From Pseudomonas sp. 21 (GTDB taxonomy: Bacteria; Pseudomonadota; Gammaproteobacteria; Pseudomonadales; Pseudomonadaceae), in the NCBI RefSeq assembly GCF_000955805.1, contig NZ_JYOA01000005.1:1-49289 (forward strand): a DNA stretch of 49,289 bases, written 5' to 3'. The first letter of the stretch is position 1, and every line of letters starts with the position of its first letter. A model generated the notes under the pieces. The model did no database searches. It worked only from the letters and a program-made list of their open reading frames with translations, and had not been told where the DNA came from. Positions 26,702-36,489 of this stretch are shown here, piece after piece. The translations under genes and the position numbers were made by a program.

Positions 26702-27493
26702 ATGACCGCCAGCAGCGAACCTCGCATCACCGTCGAACGTCATGACCACGTCCTGCTGCTCGGCCTGAACCGGGTCGACAAGCGTAACGCCTTCGACCTG
26801 GAGATGCTCACCCGGTTGGTGCTGGCCTTCGGCGAGTACGAGCGCGACGATGACCTGCGCTGCGCCCTGGTGTTCGCCCACGGCGATCACTTCACCGCCG
26901 GCCTGGACCTGGCCAACATCGGCGAGACCTTCCGCACCGGCTGGACCATGCCCGAAGGCTCCGCCGATCCGTGGGGCACCTTCGGCGGCCGGCGCCTGAC
27001 CAAGCCGCTGCTGGTGGCCGCCCAAGGCTACTGCTTCACCCTGGGCATCGAACTGATGCTCGCCGCCGACATCAACCTGTGCGCCAGCAATGCGCGCTTC
27101 GCCCAGCTCGAAGTGCAGCGCGGCATCTTCCCCTTCGGCGGCGCAACCCTGCGCATGCACCAGGTCGCCGGCTGGGGCAACGCAATGCGCTGGCTGCTCA
27201 CCGGCGATCCCTTCGACGCCCACGAGGCGTATCGCATCGGCCTGGTGCAGGAAGTCACCGCGCCGGAAGAGCTGATGCCCCGTGCGCTCTGGCTGGCCCA
27301 GCGAGTTGCGGCCCAGGCGCCGCTGGGCATCCGCGCCACCCTGGCCTCCGCGCGCCGCAGCCTCGATGAAGGAGAGGAAGCGGCGGCGCGACTGCTGCCG
27401 GCAATGGCCAGCGAACTGCTGTCCACCGAGGATGCGCAGGAGGGTTTGAAGGCCATGCTCGAGCGCCGCGAAGGCCGATTCCAGGGCAAATGA
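26702..27493 (+). CDS. Enoyl-CoA hydratase/isomerase family protein
   Basis: A 263-residue crotonase-fold enzyme. The oxyanion-hole segments are FTAGLDLANI and AQGYCFTLGIELMLAADI, and both catalytic Glu positions of true hydratases are kept (the Glu in LGIEL and the Glu in FAQLEVQRGIFPFGG). It probably acts on an enoyl-CoA or related acyl-CoA in fatty-acid or branched-chain breakdown; the substrate cannot be read from sequence. The start MTASSEP is preceded by GGAG. It stands alone with its own predicted promoter, divergent from the helicase gene. Confidence 0.9.
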   Translation: MTASSEPRITVERHDHVLLLGLNRVDKRNAFDLEMLTRLVLAFGEYERDDDLRCALVFAHGDHFTAGLDLANIGETFRTGWTMPEGSADPWGTFGGRRLTKPLLVAAQGYCFTLGIELMLAADINLCASNARFAQLEVQRGIFPFGGATLRMHQVAGWGNAMRWLLTGDPFDAHEAYRIGLVQEVTAPEELMPRALWLAQRVAAQAPLGIRATLASARRSLDEGEEAAARLLPAMASELLSTEDAQEGLKAMLERREGRFQGK

Positions 27494-27752
27494 GCGCACG
27501 GCGAAAACGCCAGGCTGAACCATCGTGCTAAAAGCGCTATATCCAAGGTATTAAAAACGCCTGGCAAGTCGCCATAATCCTTTAGTTTTTCCTTTTAATT
27601 CAAAGACCTGCAAAACACAAAACGGCTATATACAAGTTCCAATTTCGCGCCTGAAAACAAACCTCTAGAACTGACTCCAGAGCAGCGCAGCGACTCGCCG
27701 GGATACCGAACCGGGCAGCCAGCTGACTGACGTTCTCATGGAGGAATTCGCT

Positions 27753-29444
27753 ATGTCCGGTCCGATTCGTGTTTTCGCACTTTCCCTTCTCGTCGTTGCC
27801 CTCTCGCTGCAAGGTTGCAGCAGCCACGGCGGCAGCAGTCACCACCGCGCTTCCGATAGCAGCACCACCGACGATGGCTCCGGCTCTGGTTCCGGCGGCG
27901 ATGGCAGTGGCGGCAGTGGTGGCACCGGCGGGACCGATGGAACCGGCGGTACTGGCGGTACTGGCGGGACCGATGGAACCGGCGGTACTGGCGGTACTGG
28001 CGGGACCGACGGCACTGGTGGTACCGGCGGCACTGGCGGGACAGGCGGCACGGATGGAACCGGTGGCACCGGCGGAACAGGAGGCACTGGCGGCACCGGA
28101 GGAACGGGCGGCGGCGACGGCACCGGCGGCGGCACCACTACTCCGCCAGCCAGCACCACCGGCAATATCCTGACCAATACCGGCGAAGCGGTTTCCAATG
28201 TCGGCGACACGGTGAGCACCGTCGGCGCCGTGGTGAAAACAGTCGACCTTCCGGTGCTGGGCAATGGCGTCACGCAGAATGCTGGCACCCTGGTCCAGGA
28301 AGTCGGCGCCGGCGTGGACAGCGTCGGCACCGGCGTTACCAACGGCCTCGGTCAACTGGGCAACAACCCCAACGCCCTCGGCACCACCGTCGCCGGCGCC
28401 ACCGGCCTGGTCAGCCACACCGGCGGTGCAGTCAGCAGCCTGGGCGACACCGTAGCGGCCATCGGTGATGCACCGGTGCTGGCCAACACCCCGCTCAACG
28501 GCGTGACCGGCCAGGTCGGCAACCTGGTGGATGGCGTCGGCGGCAAGATCACCATGCTCGGCGACTCTCTCAGCGGCGCAGTCACCACCGGCCCGCTGAG
28601 CCAACTGACCACCCAGCTCAGCGGCACCACCGCCGGGCTGGTCGGCAAGGTCGAAGGAACCACTCGCGGCGTCGGCGCCGCCACCGGACTGGGAACGCCG
28701 GTGAACAACCTATTGACCACCGTCGGCGGTGTTGTGACCCAGACAGGCAACCAGGTAGCCAGTGCGAATCCGGCGCTGGCACCGGTCGGCGGAATCGTCA
28801 GCGATGCGGGTCAGGCAGTCAGCGCCACCGGCGGCTTGGTCAATGGCAGTAATCCGGGCGGCGGTCTGCTCGGCAACGTTACCGGCGCACTGGGTGGAGC
28901 CACCGGCGGCAGTAATCCGGTGGGCGGCGTGGTCAGCGGCGTGACCGGCGCAGTAGGCGGCCTCACCGGCTCCCTGGGCGGCGCCACCGGCGGCAGCAAT
29001 CCGGTGGGTGGCTTGGTCAGCGGTGTGACCGGTGCAGTAGGCGGCCTCACCGGCTCCCTGGGCGGCGCCACTGGCGGCAGCAATCCGGTAGGTGGCCTGG
29101 TCAGCGGTGTGACCGGCGCAGTAGGCGGCCTCACCGGCTCCCTGGGCGGCGCCACTGGCGGCAGCAACCCGGTGGGTGGCCTGGTCAACGGCGTAGCCGG
29201 CACCGTCGGCGGTGTGACCAGCAGCCTCACCGGTGGCGGCGGCCTGGTCGCCGGGGCAGGCGTGGGCATCGGCAGCAACACCCAGGGTTCGGGCGTGGCA
29301 GTCGGCGCAGGCGCCGGTACGACTGGCGGTACCAGCGGCCAGGGAGGCCTGCTGGGCAATACGCTGGGCGCCGTGGGTGGCGCGCTGGGTGGTGTGACCG
29401 GCGGACTGGGTGGTGGATTGGCGATCGGTACGCCCAAGCAATAA
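27753..29444 (+). CDS. Collagen-like, Gly/Thr/Val-rich repeat lipoprotein (candidate TPS cargo)
   Basis: A 563-residue protein. The signal peptide ends in lipobox LSLQGC (Cys22), with Ser at +2 predicting outer membrane sorting. A Ser/Asp/Gly linker leads to about 23 Gly-X-Y triplets, nearly all Gly-Thr-Gly or Gly-Thr-Asp (57-125). Then come about 250 residues with a loose G-x-x-V-x-x-V rhythm (GEAVSNVGDTVSTVGAVV), four 28-residue repeats (382-493, TGGSNPVGGLVSGVTGAVGG) and a Gly-rich tail. After the signal peptide I see no Phe, Tyr, Trp or Cys. NPNA at 205-208 faintly recalls the NPNG/NPNL motifs of TpsA proteins, but there is no haemagglutinin-type TPS domain. It starts at MSGPIRV with GGAGGA upstream. 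The next gene encodes a TpsB transporter, so this is probably a surface or matrix protein exported by it (inference). Confidence 0.8.
   Translation: MSGPIRVFALSLLVVALSLQGCSSHGGSSHHRASDSSTTDDGSGSGSGGDGSGGSGGTGGTDGTGGTGGTGGTDGTGGTGGTGGTDGTGGTGGTGGTGGTDGTGGTGGTGGTGGTGGTGGGDGTGGGTTTPPASTTGNILTNTGEAVSNVGDTVSTVGAVVKTVDLPVLGNGVTQNAGTLVQEVGAGVDSVGTGVTNGLGQLGNNPNALGTTVAGATGLVSHTGGAVSSLGDTVAAIGDAPVLANTPLNGVTGQVGNLVDGVGGKITMLGDSLSGAVTTGPLSQLTTQLSGTTAGLVGKVEGTTRGVGAATGLGTPVNNLLTTVGGVVTQTGNQVASANPALAPVGGIVSDAGQAVSATGGLVNGSNPGGGLLGNVTGALGGATGGSNPVGGVVSGVTGAVGGLTGSLGGATGGSNPVGGLVSGVTGAVGGLTGSLGGATGGSNPVGGLVSGVTGAVGGLTGSLGGATGGSNPVGGLVNGVAGTVGGVTSSLTGGGGLVAGAGVGIGSNTQGSGVAVGAGAGTTGGTSGQGGLLGNTLGAVGGALGGVTGGLGGGLAIGTPKQ
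27921..28127 (+). repeat. Gly-Thr-Gly/Asp triplet tract (9-bp and 36-bp repeats)
   Basis: About 23 consecutive 9-bp units encode GTG or GTD. A higher-order 36-bp period (GGTDGTGGTGGT) is visible three times. Repeat-number changes here would keep the frame. The third codon position varies (ggc, ggt, ggg, gga), so the protein repeat is conserved more than the DNA. Confidence 0.9.
28896..29231 (+). repeat. 84-bp tandem repeats (28 residues each)
   Basis: Units begin at 28896, 28980, 29064 and 29148, exactly 84 bp apart. The first three are nearly identical at the DNA level and the fourth diverges in its second half. Confidence 0.95.
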
Positions 29445-29470
29445 TCCGAATTACACCCATACTGTGGTTA

Positions 29471-29494
29471 CCAGGAGCCGCCCACGGCTCCTGG
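29471..29494 (+). terminator. Intra-operon hairpin between cargo and transporter genes
   Basis: A perfect 10-bp stem CCAGGAGCCG/CGGCTCCTGG around a CCCA loop, followed by TCCTTTATC, which is a poor T run. It lies 26 bp after the lipoprotein stop and could cause partial termination or protect the upstream mRNA. Confidence 0.55.
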
Positions 29495-29528
29495 TCCTTT
29501 ATCGAAGTCGGTCTCATGGAGGAGCCAG

Positions 29529-31196
29529 ATGCGCAAACTTGCTGTCCTGCCCCTGTTGTTGGCTGCACCTTTCGCCTGGGCCGAGCGCCCTATCCAGCTC
29601 CCCGGCTCCGATATCGAACAGACACTCCCCCGCCCCAACCTCCCTGGCGGCGACATTCGCCCCAAGGCCCCCAAGGTCACTGCGCCGGAACCTTCGGCCA
29701 CCCAGCCCGCCCAGATCCTCCAGCAGCGCATCCGCATCAAGCGCATCGAACTGGCCGGCGGCAAGCACTATCCCGTCGAAACCTGGAAACCCCTGCTGGA
29801 GCCCCTGACCAAGCGCACCATCCAGGTCAGCGAACTGGTGGCGGCGGCCAAGGCCATCACCCAGCGCTACCAGGACGACGGCTACTTCATCTCCTTTGCC
29901 TACGTGCCCAACCAGGACTTCCGCAGCGGTGTCGCGCGCATCGTGCTGGTCGAGGGCCACATCAGCCAGGTGCGCGCCGCGGGCGACCTGGGTGTCCACC
30001 AGATGCGCGTGGACCGCTGGATCGAGAAGCTGAAGGCGGAAAAGCCCCTGACCCGCGAGAGCTTCGAGCGCTTCAGCGTGCTGATGAGTCGGGTGCCCGG
30101 CATGCAGATGGCCATGGCGCTCAACCCGCCCACCACCAGCGACGGCGGCGCCGTGCTGGAGCTGGCCGGCAAGCAGAAGCGCTTCGACACCGGGATGAAC
30201 CTCGACTCGCGCCGCGGCGAGCAGCGCGGGCTGTTCAACGCCGAGGTGATGTCGATGCTCGGCTGGGGCGAGCAGCTGCAGTTCAGCTACCTGTACCCAC
30301 CGGGCGACGACCACGAGTACTACCGCGCCTGGAACTACAGCCAGCTGCTGGGCGACAACGGCGTGCAACTGCTGGCCGGCTACAGCAAGTACAACTCGCG
30401 CCCCGGCGAGAACCTGCGCCTGGCCAGCGGCCTGGAGTTCGAACGCAAACGGCAGAACGAACGGGTCAGCGCCGGCCTGGGCATTCCGCTGGTACTGCGC
30501 CGCGACCTCACCTGGGACCTCAACCTGCGTGGCTATACGGTCAACGACACCAGCACCTACGACCTGGTCTATCCGGCCATCCCCTTCCGCATCGAACAGA
30601 AGAGCAAGCTGCGCGTGGTGGGGATCGAAACCGTCGTCCAGCAGTTCGCCGAGAAGCGCGTGCGCGCCGGCAGCGTGGCGGTTTATCAGGGGTTGAACGG
30701 CATGGGCGCGGAAGCGCCGGAGCCGATCAAGAAGAACTTCACCCGCCTGCTCGGCTTTGGCGCACAGCAGGACCAGTTCGGCTCCAACTGGCAGGGCGTG
30801 GTGAGCGCCGCCTTCCAGTGGAGCGACGACGTGCTGCCCGACTCCGAGCAGGTCACCTACGGCGGCGGCAACTTCGGCCGCGGCTATCCGGACGACCAGG
30901 CCAGCGGCGACAAGGGCTGGGGCGCCTCGTACGAGGTGAACTATTCCTTCCTGCGGCAGAGCGTAGTGCTCAACCAGATCCAGCCCTACTTCGTCGTCGA
31001 CACCGCGCGCACCCGCTACAACCAGGACGGCCTGAGCGAAGGCAAGCTCGGCTCGGCGGCGCTGGGCGTGCGCTTCTCCAACCGCAAGCACTATCTGGTG
31101 TCGATGGAGGTCGCCAAGCCGTTCGGCGACCGCGCACTGGACAACAACGAACGCAGCCCGCGGCTGAACTTCGCCTTCAGCTATCAGATCCCCTGA
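29529..31196 (+). CDS. ShlB/FhaC/HecB-family two-partner secretion transporter (TpsB)
   Basis: A 555-residue outer membrane Omp85-type translocator. A signal peptide (1-18, cut at AWA-ER) precedes a Pro-rich linker (about 30-60), a POTRA domain (about 67-145, RIRIKRIELAGGKHYPVETW...IVLVEGHI), a second POTRA-like region to about 220 and a C-terminal 16-strand-type barrel ending in FAFSYQIP. The conserved loop-6 motif appears as FGRGYPDD (Arg at 451), matching VRGY/F of FhaC. TpsB proteins export one dedicated partner. The only candidate partner here is the repeat lipoprotein 84 bp upstream. GGAGGAG precedes the ATG. It converges on the spermidine-synthase-like gene with a 19-bp gap. Confidence 0.9.
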   Translation: MRKLAVLPLLLAAPFAWAERPIQLPGSDIEQTLPRPNLPGGDIRPKAPKVTAPEPSATQPAQILQQRIRIKRIELAGGKHYPVETWKPLLEPLTKRTIQVSELVAAAKAITQRYQDDGYFISFAYVPNQDFRSGVARIVLVEGHISQVRAAGDLGVHQMRVDRWIEKLKAEKPLTRESFERFSVLMSRVPGMQMAMALNPPTTSDGGAVLELAGKQKRFDTGMNLDSRRGEQRGLFNAEVMSMLGWGEQLQFSYLYPPGDDHEYYRAWNYSQLLGDNGVQLLAGYSKYNSRPGENLRLASGLEFERKRQNERVSAGLGIPLVLRRDLTWDLNLRGYTVNDTSTYDLVYPAIPFRIEQKSKLRVVGIETVVQQFAEKRVRAGSVAVYQGLNGMGAEAPEPIKKNFTRLLGFGAQQDQFGSNWQGVVSAAFQWSDDVLPDSEQVTYGGGNFGRGYPDDQASGDKGWGASYEVNYSFLRQSVVLNQIQPYFVVDTARTRYNQDGLSEGKLGSAALGVRFSNRKHYLVSMEVAKPFGDRALDNNERSPRLNFAFSYQIP

Positions 31197-31215
31197 GGGT
31201 TTCCCTTGCCGAGAG

Positions 31216-31977
31216 TCACTGCGCCGGGCGCAGTGAATCGATATAGGTGCGCAGCGAATAGCCCAGCTTGGGTTCGAGCTGGCCGACACGCTTCTTCAAG
31301 CCGCGCAGGTTCAGCTCCTGGTCCAGCTCGGCAGGGACGAAGACGATCACATTGCCCTCGGGCACCGGGCATTCCCAGTAATGCCGGTTGAAGCGCCCGC
31401 GCAGCAGCGCGGCGCCCAGCGGCCGGCCATCATCGGTACTCCACTGGTTGATCACCAGCCAGCCGCCCGGCCGCAGGCGCTCGCGACAGGCACCGAGGAA
31501 ATCCCAGCCGATATGCGCCGGCGCCGGCCCGGTATCGGTGTAGAGATCGAGGAAGATCAGGTCCGCCGGCTCGCACTCGGCCAGTTCCTGCACGGCGTCG
31601 CCGATACGCAGGTTCAGACGTTCATCCTCCACCAACCCGAGGTGTTCACGGGCCAGGCGCGGGATGGACGGGCGCAGCTCGATGGCTTCCACCTCCTCCA
31701 GCGGCAGGTACTTCAGGCAGGCCTGGGTCAGGCTGCCTGCGCCGAAACCGAGGAACAGCGCACGGCGCGGGCGCGGATGGCACAACGCACCGACCAGCAT
31801 GGCGCGCGAATAGTCGTACTCCAGCCAGCTCGGATCGCCCATCAGCACGCAGCTCTGCTCGACCTCATCGCCGAACTCCAGGTAGCGGAAGGCGCCGCTC
31901 TCCACGACGCGGATCACGCCGAAGTCATCGCGCTCCTCGACGATCAGCAATTCTTCGCCCAGCAACTCCTCGCTCAT
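31216..31977 (-). CDS. Spermidine-synthase-like methyltransferase-fold protein
   Basis: A 253-residue Rossmann-fold protein of the SpeE superfamily. The substrate-binding-type segment ALFLGFGAGSLTQACLKYLP, the acidic VEAIELRPSIPRLAREHLGL and LIFLDLYTDTG correspond to the dcAdoMet/SAM site. Several polyamine-site residues of true spermidine synthases appear changed (DLYTDTGPAPAH), so the product may not be spermidine. The start MSEELLG fits the family; an upstream extension in the same frame is Pro/His-rich and unlikely to be translated. It is a single-gene unit. Confidence 0.75.
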   Translation of the reverse strand: MSEELLGEELLIVEERDDFGVIRVVESGAFRYLEFGDEVEQSCVLMGDPSWLEYDYSRAMLVGALCHPRPRRALFLGFGAGSLTQACLKYLPLEEVEAIELRPSIPRLAREHLGLVEDERLNLRIGDAVQELAECEPADLIFLDLYTDTGPAPAHIGWDFLGACRERLRPGGWLVINQWSTDDGRPLGAALLRGRFNRHYWECPVPEGNVIVFVPAELDQELNLRGLKKRVGQLEPKLGYSLRTYIDSLRPAQ

Positions 31978-33725
<1,748 letters not shown>

Positions 33726-33769
33726 ATCCGACACGGGTCTCAGAGCAGTCCTAAAACCACTTCCTGTAA

Positions 33770-33798
33770 TTGACGGTCCCAGGGCGTCTACCTAGAGT
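33770..33798 (+). promoter_or_regulatory. Predicted promoter of the M48 lipoprotein gene
   Basis: TTGACG and TAGAGT are 17 bp apart, 57 bp before the coding start. This indicates transcription independent of the DAHP synthase gene. Confidence 0.65.
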
Positions 33799-33854
33799 GG
33801 CGCCCCGCGCAGCACCCGCCGCGCCGTGGAAACCGTCAACCAAGGAAGATCCCG

Positions 33855-34616
33855 ATGCAACTGCACCGCTCCCTGCTCGCCCTGCTGATCGGCGCCAGCG
33901 CCGCGCTCTCCGGCTGCCAGAACATGAACACCGACAGCCTCGTGCAGTCGGGCATGATGGCCATGAAGGCCGCCACCCTCAGCGATGCCGAGATCAAGCA
34001 GGTCGCCGACGAAGCCTGTGCCAAGCAGGATGCCGAAGCCCAGATCGCCCCGTCCTCCAGCCCTTACGCGCAGCGCCTGGACAAGATCGCCGCCGCCCTG
34101 GGCAACCCGCTCACCGGCACCTCGATCAACTACAAGGTCTACCTCACCGAAGACATCAACGCCTTCGCCATGGCCAACGGCTGCGTGCGCGTGTACTCCG
34201 GCCTGATGGACCTGATGAACGACAACGAAGTGGAAGGCGTGCTCGGCCACGAGATCGGCCACGTCGCCCTCGGCCACGTGAAGAAGGCCACCCAGACTGC
34301 CTACGCAACCGCCGCAGCCCGCGGTGCCGTCGCGGCTTCGGGGAACGCTACCGTCGCCGCCCTGTCGCAATCGCAGTTGGGTGAAATCGGCGAAGCGTTG
34401 GTCAACGCGCAGTTCTCCCAGTCCCAGGAGTCGGCGGCCGACGATTACTCCTTCGACCTGCTGAAGAAGCGCGGCATCGACCTCAACGGCCTGGCCAGCG
34501 CCTTCGACAAGCTGGCCAAGCTCAGTGGCGGCCAGGAAAGCAGCATGTTCGACTCCCACCCTGGCTCGCAGCAGCGTGCCGACCACATCCGCAAGCGCAT
34601 CGCCAGCGGCAAGTGA
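33855..34616 (+). CDS. M48-family periplasmic metalloprotease lipoprotein
   Basis: A 253-residue LoiP/YggG-like zinc protease. The lipobox is LSGC (Cys21) after the signal peptide MQLHRSLLALLIGASAALSG. The catalytic motif is HEIGHVALGH (His132, Glu133, His136), with the third zinc ligand in SQSQESAADDYSFDLL and a conserved DSHPGSQQRADHI tail. It is probably anchored to the outer membrane facing the periplasm, acting in envelope protein quality control. AAGGAAG precedes the ATG. Confidence 0.92.
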   Translation: MQLHRSLLALLIGASAALSGCQNMNTDSLVQSGMMAMKAATLSDAEIKQVADEACAKQDAEAQIAPSSSPYAQRLDKIAAALGNPLTGTSINYKVYLTEDINAFAMANGCVRVYSGLMDLMNDNEVEGVLGHEIGHVALGHVKKATQTAYATAAARGAVAASGNATVAALSQSQLGEIGEALVNAQFSQSQESAADDYSFDLLKKRGIDLNGLASAFDKLAKLSGGQESSMFDSHPGSQQRADHIRKRIASGK

Positions 34617-34623
34617 TCACGGA

Positions 34624-34650
34624 CGGGCCTCTGCGGAGGCCCGTTTCATT
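34624..34650 (+). terminator. Terminator of the M48 lipoprotein gene
   Basis: A stem of CGGGCCTC with GAGGCCCG around TGCG, followed by TTTCATTTC. It abuts the stop codon of the convergent glycosylase gene. Confidence 0.75.
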
Positions 34651-35871
34651 TCAGGCCTGCACCAGCAGCCCTTGCAGGCGCTCACCGGACGGCCGCCGGC
34701 AGTTCACCGCCACCCGCTCCAGCCCGAGCCACTTCGCCATCTCGCCCAGTTGCTGCGCCAGCGCGGCGTGCCCCTCTTCGCCCAGCCCCTTTTCCTCTTC
34801 GTGGACGGCATGCACCACCAGCTGTCCCGAAGCGCGGTCGGAGCGCAGATCGACCCGCGCCGCCAGGCGCTCATCGAACAGGAACGGCAACACGTAGTAG
34901 CCGTAAACCCGCTTGTGCTGCGGCGTGTAGATCTCCAGGCGGTAGCGGAAGTCGAACAGCCGCTCGGTACGGGCGCGCTCCCAGACCAGCGAATCGAACG
35001 GCGAGAGCAAGGCACTGGCGCGCACCTTGCGCGGAATCACCGGGTCCGCCAGGCAGTAGGCCGGCGCCTGCCAGCCCTGAACCTGCACCGGCAACAGCTC
35101 GCCCGCCTCCAGCAGCTCGGCCAGCCGCGCCTTGCTGTCGGCGGGATCCAGGCGGAAGTAGTCGCGCAGGTCCTTCTCGGTGGCCACGCCCAGCGCCTGC
35201 GCCGAATGCAGCAGCAACTGGCGCTGCGCCTCGGCCTCGTCCAACTCAGGCTGCCGAAGCAGATCGGACGGCAGGACGCGCTCCGGCAAGTCATACAGAC
35301 GCTCGAAACCGCGCCGCCCGGCGACTGTCACCTCGCCGACGGCGAACAGCCACTCCAGTGCGTGCTTCTCGTCGCTCCAGTCCCACCAGGGGCCGGCGCG
35401 CTCTTCGCGAGTGGTCAGGCTGCCGGCACCCAGCGCGCCTTGCTCGCGCACGGCGTCGAGCACCCGCTGGATCACCGGTTGCTGCTCGCGCCCGAAGCGC
35501 GCCAATTGCTGGTAGATGCCACGCCCCTCCGCCGCGCGACGCATGCGCCAGCGCATCAGCGGGTAGAGTTCCAGCGGCAGCAACGAAGCTTCATGCCCCC
35601 AGTACTCGAACAGCCGGCGATGCCGCCCGCCGCTCCAGGCCGCCTCTTCCAGCAGCGTCGGCGAATAGTTGCCCAGCCGCGAGAACAGCGGCAGGTAGTG
35701 CGAGCGCACCAGCGCATTCACCGAGTCGATCTGCAGTACGCCCAGTCGTTCGAGCAAGCTGCGCACATGACGGCGCTGCACCTCGCCACCGGACCTGCGC
35801 AGGGTGAAACCCTGGGCGGCCAGGGCGAGGCGGCGGGCCTGCTTGAGAGACAGGGATTCGACGGTCGGCAT
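34651..35871 (-). CDS. YcaQ/AlkX-type DNA glycosylase (interstrand crosslink repair)
   Basis: A 406-residue HTH_42 (DUF1006) winged-helix glycosylase. The catalytic motif is Gln-Ile-Asp (47-49, GVLQIDSVNALVRSHYLPLFSRLG), the Q-phi-D form that marks the YcaQ/AlkX branch, which unhooks nitrogen-mustard-type crosslinks, as opposed to Q-phi-Q in AlkZ. Other conserved stretches are LFEYWGHEASLLP, WDWSDEKHALEWLFAVGEV and LLSPFDSLVWERARTERLFDFRYRLEIY. The start MPTVESL is preceded by AGGAG with 7-nt spacing. No toxin or secondary-metabolite cluster is adjacent, so a general repair role is likely. Confidence 0.88.
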   Translation of the reverse strand: MPTVESLSLKQARRLALAAQGFTLRRSGGEVQRRHVRSLLERLGVLQIDSVNALVRSHYLPLFSRLGNYSPTLLEEAAWSGGRHRRLFEYWGHEASLLPLELYPLMRWRMRRAAEGRGIYQQLARFGREQQPVIQRVLDAVREQGALGAGSLTTREERAGPWWDWSDEKHALEWLFAVGEVTVAGRRGFERLYDLPERVLPSDLLRQPELDEAEAQRQLLLHSAQALGVATEKDLRDYFRLDPADSKARLAELLEAGELLPVQVQGWQAPAYCLADPVIPRKVRASALLSPFDSLVWERARTERLFDFRYRLEIYTPQHKRVYGYYVLPFLFDERLAARVDLRSDRASGQLVVHAVHEEEKGLGEEGHAALAQQLGEMAKWLGLERVAVNCRRPSGERLQGLLVQA

Positions 35872-35931
35872 CGTGGACTCCTGGGCTGGGCAAGCCCTAG
35901 AGCCTAACGCCAATCGCAGCGCCTGGCTGCA

Positions 35932-36402
35932 TCAGACGGGTTCGCCGAGTCGCGCGGGCACCGGGAAGGGACGAGCGAAGGTAAAGACCTCGGCCGAGGG
36001 ACCTTCCAGCTGCAGACGTTCCAGGCGCTCACGAGCCATGGACACATCGGGCAGTTCGCCTTCGGGCAGCCACCAGAGCGCGAGACTCGGCGAAGGCAGG
36101 CGCTCCATCCAGTGGCGCTTGCTGCGCAGCACCTGCAGGTGCTCGCCGGCGTAGACGTAATCCTTGAGCGCTTCGACTGACTCCCACACCGACAGGTTGA
36201 CGATGATCAGCGGGTCGTCGAAGACACGAATGGCGGTGGCGTCGCCCTCCTCCGTCTGCAGGCGCCAGACGAAACCGCGGCTGCGCTCGGCGAGGGCATT
36301 GATGTGATCGAGCTGGTCGACGAATCCCTTCATCAGAGGGTGGTCCAGCGGGGCGCGGGCCTTGGCGATGTTGACCTGGGCGAGGTGGTAATGGGTGGAC
36401 AT
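35932..36402 (-). CDS. DUF3291 domain protein
   Basis: A 156-residue protein with the DUF3291 pattern HYHLAQVNIAKARAPLDHPLMKGFVDQLDHINALAERSRGFVWRLQTEEG...IIVNLSVWESVEALKDYVYAGEHLQVLRSKRHWM. It looks like a dimeric alpha-beta-barrel (antibiotic-monooxygenase-like) fold; the function is unknown. The start MSTHYHL is chosen because AAGGAAG lies upstream and the family begins there. Confidence 0.85.
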   Translation of the reverse strand: MSTHYHLAQVNIAKARAPLDHPLMKGFVDQLDHINALAERSRGFVWRLQTEEGDATAIRVFDDPLIIVNLSVWESVEALKDYVYAGEHLQVLRSKRHWMERLPSPSLALWWLPEGELPDVSMARERLERLQLEGPSAEVFTFARPFPVPARLGEPV

Positions 36403-36489
36403 GGGCTTCCTTGTCATCTGGCTGGCCATGGGGCTGACCAGGTTTGCGGGAGTGGGCGGCACGACGAGGGAGCGTGCCGCCCCGCGGGC

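Noticed and set aside
28710-29441. Long antisense frames rich in Ala, Thr or Pro over the repeat lipoprotein
   Set aside because: They mirror the plus-strand repeats and lack ribosome sites; the plus-strand frame has a signal peptide, lipobox and GGAGGA.
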